Source: CAISDA01 sp050258555 (GTDB lineage: Bacteria > Bacteroidota > Ignavibacteria > UBA10030 > UBA8401). Taken from it: a DNA stretch of 17,039 nt. Of the stretch, positions 11,577 to 17,039 are shown piece after piece. Numbering within the stretch: position 1 is the stretch's first letter; every line of letters begins with the position of its first letter. The notes below the pieces were generated by a model that was not told the DNA's origin, did not search any database, and saw only the letters and a program-made list of their open reading frames with translations. The stretch covers positions 1 through 17,039 of the forward strand of contig JBLMZA010000151.1 in assembly GCA_050258555.1 (NCBI GenBank), given 5' to 3'. A program made the translations under genes and the position numbers.

Positions 11577-12986
11577 CTATTGCTTTTGTACGGGTCCCAG
11601 AAACGACGTGCTCACCGAGGCGATCCTCTTTCCTGCTGCATAGAGGCCGATTTCAACCGGTGTGTTCATGGCATGCAGATCGGCGCGGCGGAGGATGACA
11701 AAGAGTTTCGCTTCGGCAATGTCGTTTGCGGGAACGACGGGCTTCGCTCCGAGCACCGTGACCGTTCCTGCCTGCGGCGCTTCCAGTACAAGCGTCACTT
11801 CCAGCGGCTCAAATGTCTTGTTCCGCAGTTTCAGATCGTAGAGATTGCTCAGGCGTCCATCCGGCTGCTCCTGATAGAACATGCCCGGCGTGCGCAGCAG
11901 CGTCACATCCACCTCGTTCCGCGAGGCGACGAGGAATGCGGTGACGCCCAGGAGCAGCGCCAGCACGATGGAATATCCGATGGCACGCGCGGTGAGCCGG
12001 AAGCCCGTTCCTTTTTCAATGCCGGAAGCCGACGCGTACCGGATGAGTCCGCGCGGCCTTCCGGTCTTTTCCATCACACGATTGCAGGCATCGATGCACG
12101 CGGTGCAGTTCACGCATTCGAGCTGCGTGCCGTTGCGGATATCGATGCCGGTCGGACAGACGTCGACACAGAGACGGCAGTCGATGCAGTCGCCCGTTGT
12201 GCGCTCCGCGTTCCTTCGGATGTGTCCGCGCGGCTCGCCTCGGCGGTGATCGTACGCAATCACGATCGAATCGGGATCGAGCATCACGCCCTGCAACCGT
12301 CCGTACGGACAGACAAGAATGCATGCCTGCTCGCGGAACCAGATGAAGATCCAATAGAACACACCGGTAAAGGCAAGCATCGCCGTGAATCCCGTCAGAT
12401 GCATCGAGACGGGTTCGCCAATGATCCGGAAGAGCGCATCGGTGCCGATGATCCATGCCAGCATGGCATTGGCGATGGCGAAGGAGACGGCAAAATACGC
12501 CGCATACTTCGCCCCCTTCCGCGCGATCTTCTCCGCGGTCCAGGGCGATGCGTTCAGCTTCCGCTGCATTCGTTCATTGCCTTCGATCCAGTAATCGATG
12601 CGGCGGAAGACCATTTCCATGAGCACGGTCTGGGGACAGATCCAGCCGCAGAAGAGGCGGCCGAAGATCGTCGTGAACAGGAAAATGAACACGATCGCAG
12701 CGATCATGGCCAGGCCGAGCAGATAAAAATCGTGCGGACCGAAGGCCGCGCCGAAGAGGATGAATTTCCGGTCGACGATGTCGAGCAGCATGAACGGATG
12801 CCCGTCCACGCGCACAAAGGGCGTCACAAACAAAATGAGCAGAAGCACGGCGCTGACCGCCGTGCGCGCCGTTGTCAGCCGGCCCTGCGGCTTCTTCGGA
12901 TAGATCCAGGACCGGCGGCCGTCTTCGGCCACGATGCCCATGGCGTCCCGGAACGACTCGCCCGTCTGTAGAGTCTGCTGTGCCAT
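11577..12986 (-). CDS. ccoG: CcoG/FixG, cbb3 oxidase maturation ferredoxin-like protein
   Basis: The 469-residue membrane protein matches CcoG throughout. Helices lie near 40-60, 86-107, 160-181, 196-218 and 345-365. The conserved GRLFCGWICPQT (109-120, C113 and C117) and ACILVCPYGR (221-230, C222 and C226) are present. Two 4Fe-4S motifs follow, C267-x2-C270-x2-C273-x3-C277-P and C291-x2-C294-x2-C297-x3-C301, then an exported Ig-like C-terminal domain. CcoG reduces Cu2+ to Cu+ for insertion into the CuB site. ATG 12986 overlaps the ccoP TGA by one base; an upstream in-frame start at 13052 would lie inside ccoP. Confidence 0.95.
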   Translation of the reverse strand: MAQQTLQTGESFRDAMGIVAEDGRRSWIYPKKPQGRLTTARTAVSAVLLLILFVTPFVRVDGHPFMLLDIVDRKFILFGAAFGPHDFYLLGLAMIAAIVFIFLFTTIFGRLFCGWICPQTVLMEMVFRRIDYWIEGNERMQRKLNASPWTAEKIARKGAKYAAYFAVSFAIANAMLAWIIGTDALFRIIGEPVSMHLTGFTAMLAFTGVFYWIFIWFREQACILVCPYGRLQGVMLDPDSIVIAYDHRRGEPRGHIRRNAERTTGDCIDCRLCVDVCPTGIDIRNGTQLECVNCTACIDACNRVMEKTGRPRGLIRYASASGIEKGTGFRLTARAIGYSIVLALLLGVTAFLVASRNEVDVTLLRTPGMFYQEQPDGRLSNLYDLKLRNKTFEPLEVTLVLEAPQAGTVTVLGAKPVVPANDIAEAKLFVILRRADLHAMNTPVEIGLYAAGKRIASVSTSFLGPVQKQ

Positions 12987-13738
12987 CAGAGGGGCTTTCC
13001 TGTTCCGGGCTGGACGTTCTGGGCGATCGACGTCGTATCGGATTCCGTCCAAGGCGCGCCTTCGGGCTTTTTGCCGCCGGCGGGATTCGTGCCCTGAAGC
13101 GAAAGCACATAGCTGGCGATCTGCTGAATCTGCTTCGGAGAAAAGACAAGTCCCCAGCTGATCATGCCCTTGGCAGGCACGCCGTTTTTAATCGTGGCAT
13201 AGACATTCTTCACGCCGCCGCCATGAATCCAAAAGCGGTCGGTGAGGTTCGGTCCCACGATGCCGCCGGCTTCCTGGCCATGGCAGGACACGCAGTATTT
13301 CTTGAAATTCTCCATTCCCGCTTTGAGCTCCTGCGGCGTATGCAGCGCGACGAGCTTCGTTTCATCGATCTCCCCTTCGGAGGCGATCATGATCTGCCGC
13401 TGGAGCGATGCGGCGGCCACTTCCTCTTCGTACTCTCCCAGCGGAAGCTTCGATGATTTCAGGATGTGGAAGTTCACCATATAGATCGCCGCGAACACCA
13501 TCGACCCGTAGAAGAGATAATTGAACCATGGCGGAATGCGGTTGTCGAGCTCGCGGATGCCGTCGAAATCCTCGTTGAGTTCCGGCGTCTCCTCTTCGGA
13601 AGAAGACGCGATGAAGCGCCTGAGACGGCGCGCACCATCGGCCATCGGGGTGATGTCTCCTTCGAGCACCAGCACGACGTAGAAGACCGCCGCGATGATC
13701 ACAAGCGTCAGGACCGCGGTCACAGTGAGGGCAGTCAT
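12986..13738 (-). CDS. ccoP: CcoP, cytochrome c subunit of cbb3 oxidase (one haem)
   Basis: The 250-residue protein has two N-terminal membrane helices (~5-25 and 73-92). The second follows 'DGIRELDNRIPPWFNYLFYG' in outline, the FixP_N signature. A single cytochrome c domain (~136-216) carries C149-V-S-C-H153 and the likely axial M192. Proteobacterial CcoP carries two haems; the one-haem form is usual in Bacteroidota-type enzymes. The Pro/Gly-rich tail has no clear fold. Its ATG overlaps the ccoQ stop by one base. Function: electron transfer from soluble or membrane donors toward the CcoO haem. Confidence 0.93.
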   Translation of the reverse strand: MTALTVTAVLTLVIIAAVFYVVLVLEGDITPMADGARRLRRFIASSSEEETPELNEDFDGIRELDNRIPPWFNYLFYGSMVFAAIYMVNFHILKSSKLPLGEYEEEVAAASLQRQIMIASEGEIDETKLVALHTPQELKAGMENFKKYCVSCHGQEAGGIVGPNLTDRFWIHGGGVKNVYATIKNGVPAKGMISWGLVFSPKQIQQIASYVLSLQGTNPAGGKKPEGAPWTESDTTSIAQNVQPGTGKPL

Positions 13739-13911
13739 CAGGATTCACCTTTCTCCCCGTCCAGGGGCATGCGTTCCATGTGGCGGATATACGTGCTGTC
13801 GGCCTTCAGTGCCCAGATTGCCGCGCCCGTAAAGAGCACGATAAACAGCACGAGCGAGACGAGCGGATAGATGGCAACCGATTCAATCGATTCCAGATAC
13901 TGCGTGAACAT
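13738..13911 (-). CDS. ccoQ: CcoQ-like small membrane subunit
   Basis: The 57-residue product has one helix (~15-35, 'YPLVSLVLFIVLFTGAAIWA' in outline) and a charged tail ending near 'HMERMPLDGEK'. Length, topology, the 'mPLdd'-like tail and position between ccoO and ccoP match CcoQ/FixQ, which stabilises the cbb3 complex. An AAGGAG box lies ahead of ATG 13911. The same frame is open further upstream, but that part overlaps ccoNO and is not coding. Confidence 0.85.
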   Translation of the reverse strand: MFTQYLESIESVAIYPLVSLVLFIVLFTGAAIWALKADSTYIRHMERMPLDGEKGES

Positions 13912-13937
13912 GCGGATCTCCTTCCCTTTGGTCTCTC

Positions 13938-16124
13938 TCATTGTCCCTTGACTTTGATATCGGTCCCCAGGCGCTGAAGATACGCGATGAGAGCGACGAT
14001 TTCCTTCTGCGGCTCGGCCGGCGCGCCGGCTTTCTGAAGATCGAGCGCGACGGCTTCGGACTGCGCCGTCAGATCGTTCATCGCGAACTGCTCGTATCCT
14101 TTCGGATACGGAACGCCGAGCGCCTGCATGGCGCGGATCTTTGCGCCGGTGGCAGACGTGTTCAGATCGTTGGTCAGGAGCCATGGATAGGCCGGCATGA
14201 TCGAGCCGGGCGACATCGAGCGCGGATCGTTCATGTGCATATAATGCCAGAGATTGGGATACTTCCCTCCCACGCGCTGCAGATCCGGGCCGGTCCGCTT
14301 CGACCCCCAGAGGAAGGGATGATCGTACACGTATTCGCCGGCTTTCGAATATTCCCCGTAGCGTTCGGTCTCCGAACGGAACGGCCGCACCATCTGCGAG
14401 TGGCACGTATTGCATCCCTCCCGGATGTAAATGTCCCGTCCGTGCAGCTCGAGCGGTGTATACGGCTTCACGCTGGCAATGGTGGGAATATTCGACCTGA
14501 TGAGGAACGTCGGCACCATCTCGACGAGTCCGCCGATGAGGATGGCCACGGTCGATGCGAGCGCGAACTGGATGGGGCGGCGCTCGAGCCAGCGGTGTTT
14601 CGTTTCCCGTTCATGCCCTGCCTCATGCTTCAGCGGCATCGCCTCTGCCGCCTCTTCGGGCATGAAGGATCCGCCGCGCGCCGTGCGGGCGAGATTATAG
14701 ATCATGACAATGACGCCAAGGAAGTAGAGCGTTCCGCCGATGCTCCGCATCACATACATGGGAATGATCTGCGTGACCGTCTCGAGGAAGTTCGGATACT
14801 GCAAAACGCCCATCGCCGTGAACTGCTTCCACATGAGCGACTGCGTAACGCCGGACCAGTAGAGCGGCACGGCGTAAAAGACGATGCCGAGCGTGCCGAT
14901 CCAGAAGTGGAAGTTGGCGAGCTTCCTCGAATACAGCCCGCTGCCATAGAGGCGCGGCACGAGCCAGTAGAGAATGCCGAAGCTCAGAAAGCCGTTCCAG
15001 CCGAGCGCGCCGATATGCACGTGCGCGATGATCCAGTCGGTGTAATGGGCGAGGCCGTTCACGTTCTTGAGCGAGAGCATGGGGCCTTCGAATGTCGCCA
15101 TGCCATAGGCCGTCACGGCGACGACCATGAATTTCAGGATGGGATCCTCGCGTACCTTGTCCCATGCGCCGCGCAGCGTAAGCAGGCCGTTGATCATGCC
15201 GCCCCAGGAGGGCGCAATGAGCATGATCGAGAAGACGGTGCCGAGCGACTGCGCCCAGTCGGGCAGTGCTGTATAGAGCAGATGGTGCGGCCCGGCCCAG
15301 ATGTAGATGAAGATCAGCGCCCAGAAATGGATGATCGAGAGCCTGTATGAATAGACCGGGCGGTTCGCCGCTTTGGGAAGATAGTAATACATGAGTCCGA
15401 GATACGGCGTGGTGAGGAAAAACGCCACGGCGTTATGTCCGTACCACCACTGCACGAGCGCATCTTGCACGCCCGCATAGAGCGAATAGCTCTTGAAGAG
15501 CGTGACGGGGATCTCCAACGAGTTGACGACATGCAGCACCGCGACGGTCACCGCCGTGGCGATGTAGAACCAGATCGCCACATACATATGCTTCTCGCGC
15601 CGCTTCACGATCGTGCCGATCATGTTGACGGTGAAGACGATCCACACGGCGGCGATCATGATGTCGATCGGCCATTCGAGTTCGGCGTATTCCTTGCTTG
15701 TGGTGAGTCCGAGCGGCAGCGAGAGGGCGGCCGCCACGATGATCAGCTGCCAGCCCCAGAAATGGATGCGGCTCAAGACATCGCTGTACATGCGCGCCTT
15801 GCACAGCCGCTGCAACGAATAATAGACGCCCATGAAGATGATGTTGCCGACGAAGGCGAAGATGACCGCGTTCGTATGGAGCGGACGCAGCCGTCCGAAT
15901 GTCGTATAGGGGATGCCGAGATTGAGCGCCGGCACGTACAGCTGTACGGCGATCACGATGCCCACGAGCATGCCGACAACCGAAAAGATGACCGCTGCAA
16001 GGCCGAAGTCCCGGACGATCCTGTTGTCGTACAGAAACCGTTCGGCTTGGACGGCCGGCTGTGCCGGCGGCGCTTTTTGTGCGGTGAGAACCGATGGATT
16101 GAGGGAATCGGTATCGCTGTTCAT
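13938..16124 (-). CDS. ccoNO: Fused CcoN-CcoO, catalytic and monohaem subunits of cbb3 oxidase
   Basis: The 728-residue protein joins both core subunits. The CcoN part (~35-480) has the haem-copper helices and ligands: H83 (low-spin haem b), H230 and H280-H281 (CuB), and H368 and H370 in AHVH (haem b3 and low-spin b). A charged linker (~482-515) follows, then a CcoO part with one helix (~518-540), haem motif C571-N-T-C-H575 and probable axial M643 in IMPAYPWL. cbb3 oxidases reduce O2 to water with high affinity and pump protons, suiting micro-oxic conditions. The CcoNO fusion is common in Bacteroidota and relatives and separate in Proteobacteria. Its ATG overlaps the ccoS stop (ATGA), and ccoQ follows after 26 nt. 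Confidence 0.96.
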   Translation of the reverse strand: MNSDTDSLNPSVLTAQKAPPAQPAVQAERFLYDNRIVRDFGLAAVIFSVVGMLVGIVIAVQLYVPALNLGIPYTTFGRLRPLHTNAVIFAFVGNIIFMGVYYSLQRLCKARMYSDVLSRIHFWGWQLIIVAAALSLPLGLTTSKEYAELEWPIDIMIAAVWIVFTVNMIGTIVKRREKHMYVAIWFYIATAVTVAVLHVVNSLEIPVTLFKSYSLYAGVQDALVQWWYGHNAVAFFLTTPYLGLMYYYLPKAANRPVYSYRLSIIHFWALIFIYIWAGPHHLLYTALPDWAQSLGTVFSIMLIAPSWGGMINGLLTLRGAWDKVREDPILKFMVVAVTAYGMATFEGPMLSLKNVNGLAHYTDWIIAHVHIGALGWNGFLSFGILYWLVPRLYGSGLYSRKLANFHFWIGTLGIVFYAVPLYWSGVTQSLMWKQFTAMGVLQYPNFLETVTQIIPMYVMRSIGGTLYFLGVIVMIYNLARTARGGSFMPEEAAEAMPLKHEAGHERETKHRWLERRPIQFALASTVAILIGGLVEMVPTFLIRSNIPTIASVKPYTPLELHGRDIYIREGCNTCHSQMVRPFRSETERYGEYSKAGEYVYDHPFLWGSKRTGPDLQRVGGKYPNLWHYMHMNDPRSMSPGSIMPAYPWLLTNDLNTSATGAKIRAMQALGVPYPKGYEQFAMNDLTAQSEAVALDLQKAGAPAEPQKEIVALIAYLQRLGTDIKVKGQ

Positions 16125-16312
16125 GCCTTGTCTCCCGGCTGAGTGGTGTTGTGTGTGCCGCCGTCCTTCGCCGGCGCATCATCGAAGAGCATGCGCACGG
16201 ACGGCGTGTATTTGTCGGCGTACTGTCCCGATTTCACCGCCCACAGGAACGAGACGAGGAATCCTCCCGCCACCATGATGCTGCATCCGATCAGCAATGC
16301 AATAACGGACAT
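16121..16312 (-). CDS. ccoS: CcoS/FixS, cbb3 oxidase maturation protein
   Basis: The 63-residue protein has one helix (~3-24) followed by LWAVKSGQYADKY, the CcoS signature ('fxWavksGQydD'). CcoS is needed for cofactor insertion into CcoN. ATG 16312 is one base after the CcoI stop codon; the earlier in-frame start (16360) would lie inside that gene. The tail is polar and variable. Placement between ccoI and ccoNO is typical of Bacteroidota-type clusters. Confidence 0.9.
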   Translation of the reverse strand: MSVIALLIGCSIMVAGGFLVSFLWAVKSGQYADKYTPSVRMLFDDAPAKDGGTHNTTQPGDKA

Positions 16313-16313
16313 A

Positions 16314-17039
16314 TCAGAGCCCCCTCTTCCGGGCGGCGTACCGGGTTGACAGTGTCGCAAAAAGAACGACGGTGATCGAGCTGAGCGGCATCAGTACGGC
16401 CGCCATGACGGGCGAGAGCGCGCCCTGGACGGCGAACCAGAGTCCGATCAGATTGTACAGAAATGAAAACGCAAAGGCCGCATGCACGATGCGGACGGAG
16501 GCGCTGGCAAAAGAAAGAAAATCCGGAAGCGCCCCGAGCTTCGATGCTTCAAGGATCGCATCGCAGGCCGGCGAAAACAGGCCCGCCTCTTCCGTGACGG
16601 CGATGCCCGTTTCGCTTTGACGCAGAGCGCCCGCGTCGTTGAGGCCGTCGCCGATCATGACCACACGCCTGCCCCGCGCCTGCAGCGACTGCACGAAACG
16701 CAGCTTGTCCATGGGCGACTGATGGAAGTGCATCGATGAAAATCCCGCGAAGATCGATGAGAGCGTTTCCCGCTCGCCGGCGTTGTCCCCCGACAGCAGG
16801 GCGACGCTGCCTCTGCGGCCAAGCTGCAGGAGCATCGGACCGATCCCCGTGCGATAGCCGGCCTTCACCGCGAAATATCCCTTCACATCATCTCCGATCG
16901 ACACATAGATTCTCGATTCCGCGGGCGGAGTCTTCTCTCCGACCGATGTTCCGGCAAATGCGGCCGATCCGCACCGGATGCGGATGCCGTCCACCCTTCC
17001 CTCGATTCCCCCTCCGGCTTCCTCGCGGAAATCCTCCAC
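16314..17039 (-). CDS. ccoI: CcoI-type copper-exporting P-type ATPase, C-terminal part
   Basis: Open to the right edge, this frame shows the last 241 residues of a P1B-ATPase; the metal-binding, N-terminal membrane and DKTGT parts lie outside. The visible part begins in the nucleotide-binding domain (FREEAGGGIEGRVDG). It continues through LLSGDN (81-86), the conserved lysine in SPMDKLRFVQ, and hinge GDGLNDAGAL (130-139). It ends with two helices carrying YN (195-196) and MPLSS (217-221), the copper-site pattern of Cu+ ATPases. Beside ccoS and ccoNO it is most likely CcoI/CtpA2, which supplies Cu for cbb3 assembly, rather than a detoxifying CopA. The GTG at the edge is internal, not a start. 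Confidence 0.9.
   Translation of the reverse strand: MEDFREEAGGGIEGRVDGIRIRCGSAAFAGTSVGEKTPPAESRIYVSIGDDVKGYFAVKAGYRTGIGPMLLQLGRRGSVALLSGDNAGERETLSSIFAGFSSMHFHQSPMDKLRFVQSLQARGRRVVMIGDGLNDAGALRQSETGIAVTEEAGLFSPACDAILEASKLGALPDFLSFASASVRIVHAAFAFSFLYNLIGLWFAVQGALSPVMAAVLMPLSSITVVLFATLSTRYAARKRGL

Noticed and set aside
11580..12971. A 463-codon plus-strand frame opposite ccoG, and similar long frames opposite ccoNO (13941-15350) and inside or opposite feoB (8410-9411, 7574-8815)
   Set aside because: All overlap strongly identified genes, have Arg/His/Asp-rich sequence with no motif, and reflect the GC-rich third codon positions.
13738..14415. A 225-residue version of the ccoQ frame
   Set aside because: Everything upstream of 13911 overlaps the cytochrome c part of ccoNO and is Arg/Ser-rich; only the last 57 codons match CcoQ.
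1..17039. CRISPR arrays, transposases, integrases, tRNA or rRNA genes
   Set aside because: None was seen on reading; intergenic regions are short and are accounted for by promoters, leaders and terminators.

Overview
The window reads as a chromosomal segment of a bacterium in the Bacteroidota/Chlorobiota (FCB) assemblage, probably a lineage outside classical Bacteroidia such as Chlorobiota, Ignavibacteria or Kapabacteria. The evidence is: a PorU-type protein of the type IX secretion system; a fused CcoN-CcoO cytochrome cbb3 oxidase with a one-haem CcoP and the cluster order ccoI-ccoS-ccoNO-ccoQ-ccoP-ccoG-ccoH-TauE/SafE; an Hc1-type histone-like protein; and a bS21 gene with an unusually strong Shine-Dalgarno sequence. 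The best promoters I see are of the TTGACA-17-TATATT kind rather than the Bacteroidia TAnnTTTG kind, which favours a non-Bacteroidia member. The phylum assignment is an inference. I saw no mobile element, CRISPR array, tRNA or rRNA.

Layout. (1) 1-1566, minus: the N-terminal 522 codons of a porU-like gene. A ~180-nt 5' leader precedes it (promoter 1752-1780) and ends in an intrinsic-terminator hairpin directly before the start codon. (2) 1805-2619, plus: a zinc-ribbon/CarD-Tudor-like small protein and rpsU (TTG start), closed by a bidirectional terminator. (3) 2627-4654, minus: an ECF sigma factor followed by a membrane anti-sigma protein with a CpxP/Spy-like periplasmic region. A sigma-E-like promoter just upstream suggests autoregulation. 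(4) 4722-6771, minus: an Hc1-like nucleoid protein with its own terminator, a degenerate CPBP-family membrane protein and a FabG-like reductase. (5) 6888-10352, plus: an iron cluster of fur, feoA, feoB, a FeoB-associated Cys-rich membrane peptide and a SufT/DUF59 protein. A strong promoter overlapped by a 10-bp-arm palindrome stands before fur. (6) 10355-17039, minus: a cbb3 oxidase biogenesis operon, with most genes overlapping or nearly abutting. It enters at the right edge with the C-terminal third of a CcoI-type copper ATPase.

How it fits together. Blocks 5 and 6 are complementary. Fur-controlled ferrous uptake (FeoAB) and Fe-S maturation (SufT) supply iron, while CcoI and possibly the TauE/SafE protein supply copper for the high-affinity haem-copper oxidase. 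CcoG, H and S serve its assembly. This looks like a micro-oxic respiration and metal-homeostasis neighbourhood. Blocks 1 and 3 concern the envelope: protein secretion and an ECF-type stress response.

The most unusual signals are regulatory. The porU leader shows three mutually exclusive RNA pairings (anti-antiterminator, antiterminator, terminator), the architecture of an attenuator or riboswitch. The ECF promoter is enclosed by a perfect 11-bp inverted repeat with a second inverted repeat between its -35 and -10. The anti-sigma protein appears to be fused to its own periplasmic sensor.
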